Source: Neisseria leonii (GTDB lineage: Bacteria; Pseudomonadota; Gammaproteobacteria; Burkholderiales; Neisseriaceae). From it: a stretch of 64,000 bases of DNA. Below are positions 55,697 through 64,000 of this stretch, one piece after another. The position numbers and the translations under genes were made by a program. Each line of letters begins with the position of its first letter. Position 1 is the first letter of the stretch. The notes under the pieces were generated by a model, which had not been told where the DNA came from, searched no databases, and worked only from the letters and a program-made list of their open reading frames with translations. The DNA is taken from assembly GCF_028776105.2 (NCBI RefSeq), contig NZ_CP145606.1:868001-932000 (forward strand). Reading direction: 5' to 3'.

Positions 55697-57099
55697 TACC
55701 GCCCGCGCCGTCGAAATGGCTGCCGACGCTGATGGCGGTGGTGATTTTCATGCAGATGCTGGATGCGACCATTCTCAATACCGCACTGCCGAAAATGGCG
55801 CAGGATTTGAACCAGTCACCGCTCAATATGCAGTCGGCCGTCATCTCCTACGCCCTGACGCTGGCACTGCTGATGCCTGCCAGCGGCTACCTGTGCGACC
55901 GCTTCGGTACGAAAAAAGTCTTTATCGCCGCGCTGGCACTGTTTGTCGCCGGTTCGGCACTGTGCGCCGCCGCCCCCAACCTTACCATACTGGTCGCCGC
56001 ACGCATCATACAGGGCTTGGGCGGTGCCATGCTGGTTCCGGTACCCAGACTGGTCGTTTTGCGCGCCTACGATAAATCCCGGCTGCTGCAAACGATGAAC
56101 TACATCATCATGCCCGCGCTGCTGGGGCCGATTCTGGGGCCGGTACTGGGCGGTTATCTGGTGGACTATGCGGGCTGGCATTGGATTTTCCTGATTAATC
56201 TGCCTATCGGTGCGGCCGCCTTGTGGCTGAGCAGCAGAATCATGCCCGATTTTTACGCCCCCGCAGGCGGCAAACCCCGTTTCGATACACCGGGATTCCT
56301 GCTCTTCGCACTGGCTGCCGTAGGGCTGAGTCTGGCGGTGGAAATACTGTCGCAAAACGGCAGTCCCTTGGCGGCCGCCCTCTGCCTGCTGCTGGGGCTG
56401 TTCGGGCTGTACCGCTTCCGTCTGCACGCGCGGCAGGACGGCGAACGCTCGCTGTACCCGCCCAGGCTGTTTCTGGTGCGCACCTTCCGCATCGGCATCA
56501 TCGGCAACCTGCTCAGCCGTCTGGGCATGGCGGCCATGCCGTTTCTGATGCCGCTGCTGCTGCAAGTGGCTTTCGGCCGCAGTGCCAGTACCGCAGGCTG
56601 GGTTCTGGCACCGGTCGGACTGGCCGCCCTGCTGATGAAGCCGCTGATCAAACCGCTGATGGACCGGCTCGGCTACCGCACCGTTCTGGTCTGGAATACC
56701 CGCCTGATCGGCCTGATCATCATGTCCTTCGCCCTGCCCGACGCGTCCACGCCGCTGTGGCTCCTGATGCCGATGCTGTTTGTGCTCGGCCTGTGCAACT
56801 CGCTGCAATACTCGGCCATGAACACACTGACCATTGCCGACCTGCGGCCCGTCCATGCGGGCAGCGGAAACAGCCTGATGGCCGTCAATCAGCAGTTGGC
56901 CATCAGTTTCGGCATCGCACTGGGCGCGATGCTGCTCAACGCTTTCCGCAGCTGGCCCGCCGCCGCACCCGAAATTCACGACGCCTTCCGCTACACTTTT
57001 CTGACAATCGGCAGCATTACCTTTGCTTCTGCCTGCGTCTTTGCCCGCCTGCACCCGCGGGACGGTGCCAACCTGATCCGTCCCGCCGGGGCCGTCTGA
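55675..57099 (+). CDS. MFS transporter, DHA2 (EmrB/QacA-like) drug:proton antiporter
   Basis: 474 residues, about 14 membrane helices. Motif [17 protein letters not shown] in helix 1, the loop [13 protein letters not shown], and motif C-like [30 protein letters not shown]. It probably exports a toxic compound. Start overlaps msrAB, so the two are translated together. The stop TGA and last residues (GAV) come from an uptake sequence. Confidence 0.88.
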   Translation: MESNNRLIPPAPSKWLPTLMAVVIFMQMLDATILNTALPKMAQDLNQSPLNMQSAVISYALTLALLMPASGYLCDRFGTKKVFIAALALFVAGSALCAAAPNLTILVAARIIQGLGGAMLVPVPRLVVLRAYDKSRLLQTMNYIIMPALLGPILGPVLGGYLVDYAGWHWIFLINLPIGAAALWLSSRIMPDFYAPAGGKPRFDTPGFLLFALAAVGLSLAVEILSQNGSPLAAALCLLLGLFGLYRFRLHARQDGERSLYPPRLFLVRTFRIGIIGNLLSRLGMAAMPFLMPLLLQVAFGRSASTAGWVLAPVGLAALLMKPLIKPLMDRLGYRTVLVWNTRLIGLIIMSFALPDASTPLWLLMPMLFVLGLCNSLQYSAMNTLTIADLRPVHAGSGNSLMAVNQQLAISFGIALGAMLLNAFRSWPAAAPEIHDAFRYTFLTIGSITFASACVFARLHPRDGANLIRPAGAV

Positions 57100-57147
57100 A
57101 AACGGCGGATACCGGCACAGCCGCCCTATCCGTTTTTCAGACGGCCT
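57090..57147 (+). terminator. Inverted uptake sequences at the end of the MFS gene
   Basis: GGCCGTCTGAAAACGG (with the stop codon inside) and CCGTTTTTCAGACGGCC form a stem with a 24-base loop; no T-tract. Confidence 0.6.
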
Positions 57148-57167
57148 GTCCGCCATAAGGAAACGCC

Positions 57168-59717
57168 ATGCACACGCCCCGACAGGCCGTATCGCTGATG
57201 CGGCAGCAAAAAGAACAGGCAGCGGCAGCCTACCTGCGCCACCGCCGCCCCGGCCGTTTTTTCCGCCAATACGGCGCGGCACTCGACACCCTGATGCAGT
57301 CGCTGTGGCAGCAGCGGTTTGCCGGTACGCCGTTCTGCCTGCTCGCCGTGGGCGGCTACGGGCGCGGCGAAATGTATCCGCATTCCGACCTGGATCTGGC
57401 TTTGGTTACCGAAACCGAAGCAACTGCCGCCGAGCGCGAAAGCATAGCGGATTTCGTGCAGTTTTTATGGGACAACGGCCTCACGCCCGCCGTCAAAACC
57501 GGCACAGCAACCGAACTGGCCGCCGCAGCCGCCGACGACTTGACCGCCGAAACCGCGTTGCTCGAAGCGCGCTTTCTGTGCGGCAGCCGCACCTTGGCCG
57601 ACCGCCTGACCCGCACACTCATACGCTCGCACAACCCGGCCGCCTTTATCGAAGGCAAACTGCTGGAAATGCAGGAGCGGCACAACAAACAGCAGGGCTC
57701 CGGCGCGGTACTCGAACCGAACGTCAAAACCTGCCCCGGCGGCCTGCGCGACATCCACACTATGATCTGGCTAGCCAAAGCGCAGGGACTGAGTGCCGAC
57801 ATCGGCGAACTGACAGCCAAACGCCTGCTGACCCGCGCCGAAGCGGGACAGTTGATGCACAGCCACAAAACGCTGGCGCAAATCCGTATCGAACTGCATC
57901 TGGCCGAAGGACGGGAACAGGACCGCCTGCTGTTCGACCTGCAAAGCCGCATTGCCGGCAGCATGGGTTTCCACGGCGACAACCGCTGCCGCAGCGAACA
58001 ATTGATGCACACGTTCTACCGTGCCGCCAAAGCCGTCAAACAGCTCAACGGCATTCTGCTGCCCGTGCTGGCCGGACGTGTTTACTCGCGCCTGCCGCGC
58101 ATCGTGCGCCCGATTGACGGGCATTATTATCAGGTCGGCCGCCTGATTGCCGTGTACGACATCCATCTGTTCCGCAAGCAGCCCGAACAGATTTTGACCG
58201 CCGTCGAATGGTTGCAGAAACGCAGCGGCCTGACCGCCCTCGCCCCCGACACCCTGCGCGCGTGGTGGGCGGCCGCCCGCAAAATCAACCGCCGCTTCTA
58301 CGAAAACGAAGCCAACCGCCGCCGCTTTATCGGCCTGTTCCGCCACGGCAGCGGGCTGACCCGTGTGATGCGTTTTCTCAATCTCTACGGCGTACTCGGC
58401 CGCTACCTGCCCGCGTGGGGCAAAATCGTCGGCCTGCTCCAACACGATTTGTTCCACATTTATCCCGTAGACGACCATATCCTGACCGTTCTGCGCAATA
58501 TACGCCGTCTGAATCAGGAAGAACACGCGCACGAGCTGCCTTTTGCCAGCGCGCAGATGGCCGCATTCGACAAACCCCATATCCTGTATCTGGCCGCCCT
58601 GTTCCACGACATCGCCAAAGGGCGCGGCGGCGACCATGCCCAACTGGGCGTTGCCGATGCGCGCCGTTTTGCCGAAGACCATTTTCTCGACGCGGCCGAT
58701 ACCGCACTATTGTGCTGGCTGGTGGAAGACCATCTCCTGATGTCGCTGACCGCGCAAAAAGAAGACATCGGCGACCCCGCCGTTATCGAACGCTTCTGCG
58801 CCAAAGTACAGACACCCGAACGGCTGGCGGCACTCTATCTGCTGACCGTGGCCGACATCCGGGGCACCAACCCGAAAATCTGGAATTCGTGGAAAGCCAA
58901 TCTGCTCGAAACACTTTTTCAGACGGCCAACCGCCGTTTTTCCGGCCAAACCGACAGCCGTGCCCTATTAAGCAGCCGCCGTCAGGAAGCTGCCGCCGAA
59001 GTGCTGGCCCAAGCGGGCTTCGATACCAAACAGCAGCGCCGTTTGTGGCAGGCACTGGGCGATGCCTATTTCGTCCGCCACGAAAAACAGGAAATCGTCT
59101 GGCATCTGCCCCATCTGGCGGCCGACCCCGAAGCGGCGTGCGTGCAAATCCGCCCCTATCTCGCCCCCGGCCTGCTGCAAGTGATGGTCTACCTGCCCAA
59201 CCGTCCGCGCCTGTTTGCCCGCCTGTGCCGCATTTTCAGCCGGAATCAGCTGGATATTGCCGCCGCACGCGCCTTTGTCAGCGCACACGATTATGTTCTG
59301 GATACGTTCTTAGTGCAGCTTCCCGCCGGATTCGACGAAGCCGATACCGAGCGCACCATACGCCGTCTGAACAGCGAACTGCATGCCTTTATCGCCGGCA
59401 ACGCCCGAATCGACGGCGGCGGCGGCCGGCCCGGCCGGCGCGCGCGCCATCTGCCGATACCGCCCGTTGTCGAACTGGTGGCCGACGAAGAACATGCCGG
59501 CTGGTACAGTCTGGACGTTATCGCCGTCAACCGCCCCTACCTGCTGGCCGATATTGCCGATGTATTCAACCGCCACGGCATCAGCCTGCGCTACGCCAAA
59601 ATCAACACGCTGGACGAACGCGCGGAAGACAGCTTCTGGCTCTTCTGCCCGCAACTGGGCGACACCAACCGCCGCCTGGCCTTCAAACGCGACCTGCTCG
59701 ACTGCCTGAGCGAGTAG
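57168..59717 (+). CDS. glnD: Bifunctional PII uridylyltransferase/uridylyl-removing enzyme
   Basis: 849 residues. Nucleotidyltransferase motif [18 protein letters not shown] at about 63-80, [18 protein letters not shown] domain [16 protein letters not shown] near 480-495, and two C-terminal ACT domains. It uridylylates PII when nitrogen is scarce and removes UMP when glutamine is high. An uptake sequence inside is read as LFQTANRR. Confidence 0.96.
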   Translation: MHTPRQAVSLMRQQKEQAAAAYLRHRRPGRFFRQYGAALDTLMQSLWQQRFAGTPFCLLAVGGYGRGEMYPHSDLDLALVTETEATAAERESIADFVQFLWDNGLTPAVKTGTATELAAAAADDLTAETALLEARFLCGSRTLADRLTRTLIRSHNPAAFIEGKLLEMQERHNKQQGSGAVLEPNVKTCPGGLRDIHTMIWLAKAQGLSADIGELTAKRLLTRAEAGQLMHSHKTLAQIRIELHLAEGREQDRLLFDLQSRIAGSMGFHGDNRCRSEQLMHTFYRAAKAVKQLNGILLPVLAGRVYSRLPRIVRPIDGHYYQVGRLIAVYDIHLFRKQPEQILTAVEWLQKRSGLTALAPDTLRAWWAAARKINRRFYENEANRRRFIGLFRHGSGLTRVMRFLNLYGVLGRYLPAWGKIVGLLQHDLFHIYPVDDHILTVLRNIRRLNQEEHAHELPFASAQMAAFDKPHILYLAALFHDIAKGRGGDHAQLGVADARRFAEDHFLDAADTALLCWLVEDHLLMSLTAQKEDIGDPAVIERFCAKVQTPERLAALYLLTVADIRGTNPKIWNSWKANLLETLFQTANRRFSGQTDSRALLSSRRQEAAAEVLAQAGFDTKQQRRLWQALGDAYFVRHEKQEIVWHLPHLAADPEAACVQIRPYLAPGLLQVMVYLPNRPRLFARLCRIFSRNQLDIAAARAFVSAHDYVLDTFLVQLPAGFDEADTERTIRRLNSELHAFIAGNARIDGGGGRPGRRARHLPIPPVVELVADEEHAGWYSLDVIAVNRPYLLADIADVFNRHGISLRYAKINTLDERAEDSFWLFCPQLGDTNRRLAFKRDLLDCLSE

Positions 59718-59760
59718 ACACAATCCGCGCTATAATCCGCGCTTTTTAATGGAAACAACC

Positions 59761-60213
59761 ATGCAAACCGAAATCGAACTCAAAATTCTGCGCCCAGAAA
59801 TGGCGGACAAACTGCCCGCCTACGCCACCCCCGGTTCCGCCGGCCTCGACCTGCGCGCCTGTCTGGACACCGCCCTCACACTCGCCCCGGGCGAAGCCGC
59901 CCTGATTCCTACCGGGCTGGCCGTCCATCTGGCCGACCCCGACTATGCCGCCGTACTGCTGCCGCGCTCGGGACTCGGCCACAAACACGGCATCGTACTG
60001 GGCAATCTGGTGGGACTGATTGACTCGGACTATCAGGGCGAATTGAAAGTTTCGCTGTGGAACCGCAGCAGCGAACCGTTCACCGTCGAACCGTTCGAAC
60101 GCATTGCCCAGATGGTAATCGTTCCCGTAGTACAGGCCGCGTTCAAAGTCGTTACCGAATTTGCCCGCAGCGAACGCGGCGAAGGCGGCTTCGGCAGCAC
60201 CGGCAAAGCCTGA
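59761..60213 (+). CDS. dut: dUTP diphosphatase
   Basis: 150 residues, trimeric dUTPase. Motifs: [47 protein letters not shown] and the C-terminal [10 protein letters not shown]. The ATG at 59761 gives the length of Neisseria Dut; an ATG four codons earlier is possible. A TATAAT-type -10 precedes it (CTATAATCCGCGC), nearly the same as before gloA. Confidence 0.95.
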   Translation: MQTEIELKILRPEMADKLPAYATPGSAGLDLRACLDTALTLAPGEAALIPTGLAVHLADPDYAAVLLPRSGLGHKHGIVLGNLVGLIDSDYQGELKVSLWNRSSEPFTVEPFERIAQMVIVPVVQAAFKVVTEFARSERGEGGFGSTGKA

Positions 60214-60265
60214 CGACGGCAACGGTCATGCCGCAGACCGCAAAAACAGAAAACAGATACGGATC

Positions 60266-60309
60266 GGCCGTCTGAAAACGCAGAACTTTTTCTGCGTTTT
60301 CAGACGGCC
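60266..60309 (+). terminator. Perfect 19-bp uptake-sequence hairpin after dut
   Basis: GGCCGTCTGAAAACGCAGA and its exact complement (60266-60284, 60291-60309) around a 6-base loop; the longest perfect uptake-sequence stem in the window. Confidence 0.8.
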
Positions 60310-60315
60310 CCAATA

Positions 60316-60342
60316 CAAAAATACCGCCCCGAAAGGCGGTAT
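60316..60342 (-). terminator. Intrinsic terminator of the tRNA-Thr gene
   Basis: On the minus strand ATACCGCC, TTTCGG, GGCGGTAT followed by TTTTT, 11 bases after the tRNA 3-prime end. Confidence 0.85.
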
Positions 60343-60352
60343 CTTGTTATTC

Positions 60353-60428
60353 TGGTGCCGGCGGCAGGATTCGAACTCGCGACCCCCTGATTACAAGTCA
60401 GGTGCTCTACCAACTGAGCTACACCGGC
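60353..60428 (-). tRNA. tRNA-Thr (anticodon UGU)
   Basis: 76 bases including an encoded CCA. Acceptor stem GCCGGTG/CGCCGGC, D arm AGCTCAGTTGGTAGAGC, anticodon stem CCTGA/TCAGG with loop CTTGTAA (anticodon TGT), T loop TTCGAAT. The T stem GCGAG/CCTGC has an A-C mismatch at its fourth pair, unusual but not disabling. It decodes ACA and other ACN threonine codons. It has its own promoter and terminator. Confidence 0.96.
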
Positions 60429-60438
60429 TGAACAAGCT

Positions 60439-60482
60439 GGCATTATGCCCCTTTCTTTTTCCCTTAGCAAGGGCATAATGCC
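60439..60482 (-). promoter_or_regulatory. tRNA-Thr promoter inside a perfect inverted repeat
   Basis: Minus strand: TTGCTA (-35, 60465-60470), 17 bases, CATAAT (-10, 60442-60447), start near 60435. The -10 lies in one arm of a perfect 12-bp inverted repeat, GGCATTATGCCC (60439-60450) with GGGCATAATGCC (60471-60482), whose arms bracket most of the promoter. Confidence 0.7.
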
Positions 60483-60531
60483 GTTTTTCCGGCAAAATCG
60501 GTTTATCGCAATGTTTTTAAACCGAATAAAA

Positions 60532-61719
60532 TCAGCCCGCAGCAACCCATTCCGCCACTGCGTTTTCCAAACGTGCCAAGCCTTCTCCGGCGTCGTCATC
60601 ATTCAGCAGCAGGCTCGGTGCCAGACGCAGCACATCGCCGCCCGCCACCAGCACCATCACGCCCGCATTCAGCGCGGCGGCACTCAATTCGCCCGCCCGC
60701 CCGCGATAGGCTCCGGCCAACACGCAGCCGATCAGCAGCCCCTGCCCGCGCACTTCGTCAAACACGCCATAGCGGCGGCCGATGTCGGCCAGACGGCTGC
60801 GCAGTTTTTCGCCCTGCACACGCACATTGTCCAGCGTGGCTTCGCTGTTAATCACATCGAAAGCGGCCGCACCCACCGCGCAGGCCAGCGGATTGCCGCC
60901 GAAAGTCGAGCCGTGCGTGCCGAGACCGAACGACGGCGCAAAGCGGTCGGTTGTCAGCATCGCGCCGATGGGGAAACCGCCGCCGAGTGCTTTGGCGCTG
61001 GTCAGTATATCGGGCAACGTGCCGTATTGCTGATGGGCAAACAGGCGGCCGGTTCGCCCCATACCGGTTTGCACTTCATCGAAAATCAGCGCGGCCTGAT
61101 GGCGGTCGCACACTTCGCGTACAGCCTGCAAAAACTCGGCATCGGCAGGCAGTACGCCGCTTTCGCCCTGCACCGGCTCGATGATGACCGCGCAGGTCTG
61201 TCCGTTCACCGCACCGCGCAGGGCTTGGACATCGTTAAACGGAATATGGCGGATACCGGCGGGCAGCGGGGCGAAATCGCTGCTGTATTTGGGTTGGCCG
61301 CCCACAGAAACGGTAAACAGTGTGCGGCCGTGAAAGGCATTGGTGCAGGCGACGATTTCGTTTTTGCCGCTGCCGAAATGGTCGCGCGCGTATTTGCGCG
61401 CCAGTTTCAGCGCGGCCTCGTTGGCTTCGGCACCGGAATTGCAGAAAAAGACTTTATCGGCAAAAGTATGTTTGGTCAGCCGTTCGGCCAAAGCCTGTGC
61501 CGCTTCGGTGGTGTAGAGGTTGGAGATGTGCCACAGCTTGCCTGCCTGTCCGGTCAGCGCGGCCACCAAAGCCGGGTGGCAGTGTCCCAAAGCGTTTACG
61601 GCAATGCCGCCGGCCAAGTCGATATATTCGCGCCCCTGCGTATCCCACACACGGCTGCCCAAGCCGCGCTCGGGTATGATCGGTGCAAAGGCGAAATTGG
61701 GGGTTAAATAACGGTTCAT
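60532..61719 (-). CDS. argD: Acetylornithine/succinyldiaminopimelate aminotransferase
   Basis: 395 residues, class III PLP aminotransferase: FFCNSGAEANEAALKLARKYA, NAFHGRTLFTVSVGGQPKY, LIFDEVQTGMGRTG, and the PLP lysine in TSAKALGGGFPIGAM. Makes N-acetylornithine in arginine synthesis and can act in lysine synthesis. AAGGAA seven bases before the ATG at 61719. ArgD and GabT are similar; the STFGGNPLACAVG and length favour ArgD. Confidence 0.92.
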   Translation of the reverse strand: MNRYLTPNFAFAPIIPERGLGSRVWDTQGREYIDLAGGIAVNALGHCHPALVAALTGQAGKLWHISNLYTTEAAQALAERLTKHTFADKVFFCNSGAEANEAALKLARKYARDHFGSGKNEIVACTNAFHGRTLFTVSVGGQPKYSSDFAPLPAGIRHIPFNDVQALRGAVNGQTCAVIIEPVQGESGVLPADAEFLQAVREVCDRHQAALIFDEVQTGMGRTGRLFAHQQYGTLPDILTSAKALGGGFPIGAMLTTDRFAPSFGLGTHGSTFGGNPLACAVGAAAFDVINSEATLDNVRVQGEKLRSRLADIGRRYGVFDEVRGQGLLIGCVLAGAYRGRAGELSAAALNAGVMVLVAGGDVLRLAPSLLLNDDDAGEGLARLENAVAEWVAAG

Positions 61720-61760
61720 GGTGTTGTTCCTTTCCATATCTGCTGGACGTGCGGCACATC

Positions 61761-61823
61761 AGGCCGTCTGAATGGGCGCACGGATTGTCCTGCCGCCTGT
61801 CTTCCGGCCTGTTTCAGACGGCC
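61761..61823. terminator. Inverted uptake sequences between glxK and argD
   Basis: AGGCCGTCTGAA and TTTCAGACGGCC are 38 bases apart; the right copy contains the glxK stop codon. A weak hairpin at best. Confidence 0.5.
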
Positions 61824-62965
61824 TTGCCCGCCGCCATCGCGGTTTTCAGCAGGCGGGCGGTATTTTCCGCCGCCGCTTCGATGTTCTGCGCGGCAGCGGC
61901 CAAAATATTTTCGCGGCTGTCTATCCGCTGCAACACCGGCACCACCGCATCGATGCCGTACCCGTACACCGCAGCGTAATCTCTACCCACCCCGCCCACC
62001 AGCGCGATAACGGGTTTGCCGAACCGCTTGGCGGTTTTGGCCACGCCCACCGGTGTTTTGCCGCGTATGCTCTGGCCGTCCATTCGGCCCTCGCCGGTAA
62101 TGACCCAGTCGGCAGCAGCCACTTTCTCCGCCAGACCGACCGCTTCGGCAACAATCTCCACGCCCGGACGCAGGCGCACTTGCGGCAACAGCAGCAGGCC
62201 GCCGCCCATACCGCCCGCCGCACCCGCACCGGCCACATCTGCCATATCGGTTCCGCAGTCGTGCCGCGCCACATCGGCAAAACGGCGCAGAGCCGCGTCC
62301 AGCTGCGCCACCATCGCCGCATCCGCACCTTTCTGCGGCCCGAACACCGCCGATGCGCCGTTTGCGCCGCACAAGGGATTGTCCACATCACAGGCCGTCT
62401 GAATGTCTACATCGTGCAGCCGCCGGTCCAGCCCCGACAAATCCAGCCGCGCCAGCCGGGCCAAAGCCGCACCGCCTGCCGCCAGCGGCCTGCCCGCCTC
62501 ATCGGTCAGACGCGCGCCCAAGGCGCACAGCATCCCCGCCCCCGCATCGTTGGTGGCACTGCCGCCGATGCCGAGAATGATCCGTTTCACGCCCAAATCG
62601 AGCGCGGCGCGTATCAATTCGCCCGTGCCGTAGCTGCTTGCCGTCAGCGGGTTGCGCTCGGACGGCGGCACCAGATGCAGGCCGCTGGCCGCCGCCATTT
62701 CCAGTACGGCGGTTTCCCCGTCGCCGGAGACGGCAAACTGCGCTCGGTGCCGCCCACCCGTCGGCGAAGTTACCTCAACCGTTTCCAGACGGCCGCCCAA
62801 AGCATCGCACAAAGACTCGACCGTCCCTTCACCGCCGTCGGCCATCGGTATCCGCACATAATCCGCATCAGGAAAGACTTTGCGCCACCCCCGCTCCACC
62901 GCCCGCGCCACCTGATCCGCGCTCAGGCTTTCTTTAAACGAATCCGGTGCAATCACTACTTTCAT
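61814..62965 (-). CDS. glxK: Glycerate kinase
   Basis: 383 residues, GlxK/GarK family: MKVVIAPDSFKESLSADQVA, IPMADGGEGTVESL, GIGGSATNDAGAGM, DVDNPLCGANGASAVFGPQKGA and ITGEGRMDGQS. It phosphorylates D-glycerate. The ATG at 62965 has GGAG eight bases upstream; the preceding GTG is an alternative. C-terminal KAV and TGA come from an uptake sequence. It is co-directional with the permease gene, 44 bases behind it, so glycerate uptake and use are probably coupled. Confidence 0.94.
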   Translation of the reverse strand: MKVVIAPDSFKESLSADQVARAVERGWRKVFPDADYVRIPMADGGEGTVESLCDALGGRLETVEVTSPTGGRHRAQFAVSGDGETAVLEMAAASGLHLVPPSERNPLTASSYGTGELIRAALDLGVKRIILGIGGSATNDAGAGMLCALGARLTDEAGRPLAAGGAALARLARLDLSGLDRRLHDVDIQTACDVDNPLCGANGASAVFGPQKGADAAMVAQLDAALRRFADVARHDCGTDMADVAGAGAAGGMGGGLLLLPQVRLRPGVEIVAEAVGLAEKVAAADWVITGEGRMDGQSIRGKTPVGVAKTAKRFGKPVIALVGGVGRDYAAVYGYGIDAVVPVLQRIDSRENILAAAAQNIEAAAENTARLLKTAMAAGKAV

Positions 62966-63009
62966 CACATTTTCTCCACAGCCGTTCAGGCCGTCTGAAA
63001 ATCCGCCTG

Positions 63010-64000
63010 TTAAAACCAGCCGGACACACCGAACACCAGCGTGGACACCACCGCCATCACCAAGCCCACCGCACTTTCATACGGCATCAGTTTCAGCCGT
63101 TCGCGCACCGCCATACCCACACTGCCGCCTGTGGCATGGAAAAACGAACCGTGCGGCATATGGTCGAACACCGTCGCGCCCGCATGTATCATCGCCGCAC
63201 CGGCCAGCGCGGCCACCCCCAATTCGGCCAGCGTCCCGCCGAACGCCCCCGAAGCCACCACCGTACCGGCCGTGGTCGAAGCCGTCGCCAGAGACATCAG
63301 CGCACCCGACACCGGTGCCAGCACATAAGGCGGCAGACCCGATGCGGCCAGAGCATCAATCAGCAGCGTTTTCAGCCCCGAATTGGCGATCACACCCGCC
63401 AGCGCACCCGTCCCCAGCAGCATGACCGCCACCGGCATCATTTTGGCCAAACCGCCTGCCGCATATACTCCGCTGCGGCGGATTTTCCCCATCAGCAGCG
63501 CACCGGCCAAGCCGCCCGCAGGCAGCGCAACCAGCGGGTCGATACTGATGCCCGCCAACGGCCGCAAAGCCAGCAGTGCAACCGCCGTCAGCGGGCCGGC
63601 CGCAGCCGCCCAGAACGGGGGCATTTCATGCGCGGGTAAGCCCGCCGGTATCTCTGCCGCATCCACGCGGCTGCCTTTGGCCGCCAGCCGTTTGGCCAGA
63701 AAACAGGTGGCCGCCGCACCGAAAACGGCCGGCACGATGCCCGCGGCCATCAGCGAAGTCAGCGGCACACCGAACGCATCAGCCGCCGCAATCGCGTTCG
63801 GATTGGGCGACATCAGATTGCCCGCCTTGCCGCCGCCGATCATCGCCAGCAGCACCGCCGGTTTGGACAAACCGGTCTGCTGCGCCAGCACCAGCGCAAT
63901 CGGTGCGACCGTAATCACCGCCACATCAACAAATACGCCTGCCGCCGTCAGCACCAGCGTGGCCAGGCACAAGGCCGCCAAAGCACGGTGTCCGCCCAGC
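63010..64000 (-). CDS. GntP-family gluconate/glycerate:proton symporter, C-terminal part (cut by window end)
   Basis: At least 329 residues are visible and the frame stays open to the edge. Multiple membrane helices with the GntP segments IGGGKAGNLMSPNPNAIAAADAFGVPL, TASTTAGTVVASGAFGG and the end DHMPHGSFFHATGGSVGM. The family carries gluconate and related sugar acids; the adjacent glycerate kinase suggests glycerate. The N-terminal quarter lies beyond the window. Confidence 0.9.
   Translation of the reverse strand, partial: LGGHRALAALCLATLVLTAAGVFVDVAVITVAPIALVLAQQTGLSKPAVLLAMIGGGKAGNLMSPNPNAIAAADAFGVPLTSLMAAGIVPAVFGAAATCFLAKRLAAKGSRVDAAEIPAGLPAHEMPPFWAAAAGPLTAVALLALRPLAGISIDPLVALPAGGLAGALLMGKIRRSGVYAAGGLAKMMPVAVMLLGTGALAGVIANSGLKTLLIDALAASGLPPYVLAPVSGALMSLATASTTAGTVVASGAFGGTLAELGVAALAGAAMIHAGATVFDHMPHGSFFHATGGSVGMAVRERLKLMPYESAVGLVMAVVSTLVFGVSGWF

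Overview
The window looks like chromosomal DNA of a Neisseria species or a close relative in the Neisseriaceae. The 12-bp DNA uptake sequence AGGCCGTCTGAA is scattered through it in dozens of copies, often as inverted pairs that act as transcription terminators. Base composition is GC-rich. The gene set also fits the family: UbiM, a proteobacterial-type GshA, a fused MsrAB, LptFG divergent from PepA, and an isc cluster followed by fdx and iscX. Almost everything is housekeeping; the accessory material is concentrated in a few spots.

Layout. 1-3.9 kb: the end of a FhuF-like ferric reductase overlapping a FecE-type siderophore ABC ATPase, a DAHP-synthase-like protein that seems to have lost its active site, and mnmC. 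4.0-11.9 kb: gloA, then an isc cluster (iscR, iscS, iscU, iscA, hscB, hscA, fdx, iscX, small membrane protein) entered by two foreign blocks. One is a VapBC toxin-antitoxin pair with a 34-codon reading frame on the opposite strand, between iscS and iscU. The other is an antisense arfA with a terminator inside its coding sequence, between iscA and hscB. An IscR type-1 site overlaps the iscR promoter and a C9 tract lies in the leader. 12.1-13.6 kb: ubiX, then a complete aromatic-type attenuator (leader peptide with Phe-Tyr-Trp-Tyr, pause hairpin, antiterminator, terminator) ahead of a gene I do not recognise. 13.9-20.1 kb: iron-siderophore uptake (AraC regulator, TonB receptor, siderophore-interacting reductase, periplasmic lipoprotein), with gaps full of a short palindromic repeat. 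20.4-29.6 kb: GNAT acetyltransferase, cca with an FNR-type promoter, guaB, eno, ftsB, uraA, an Mpo1-like membrane protein and an M14 peptidase.

29.7-33.2 kb is an AT-richer island: a frameshifted ArsR regulator, a YdcZ-type transporter, a frameshifted lipoprotein hydrolase and an old yellow enzyme. 33.3-41.3 kb: a zinc alcohol dehydrogenase, gshA, and a leucine operon (leuC, leuD, leuB) that also carries an 11-residue-repeat lipoprotein, an aldo/keto reductase and an ABM-domain monooxygenase. 41.7-44.9 kb: gltIJKL, a glutamate/aspartate ABC importer. 45.2-53.6 kb: lptG-lptF, pepA, holC, a DUF1289 protein, ubiM, a DUF808 membrane protein and lnt. 53.7-60.2 kb: rpoH, msrAB overlapping an MFS exporter, glnD and dut. 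60.3-64.0 kb: tRNA-Thr(UGU), argD, glycerate kinase and the C-terminal part of a GntP-type permease cut by the window end.

Functionally the window joins Fe-S cluster assembly, iron acquisition, redox defence (gshA, msrAB, old yellow enzyme), envelope biogenesis (lptFG, lnt, ftsB) and nitrogen/amino-acid metabolism. The points most worth a second look are the attenuator at 12.8-13.0 kb with no recognisable biosynthetic gene behind it, the 34-codon frame whose stop codon touches its own terminator inside the isc cluster, the DAHP-synthase-like pseudoenzyme, and a 30-bp tandem repeat tied to uptake sequences around the isc genes. Motif matches, promoters and RNA structures were read by eye; none was computed or searched.
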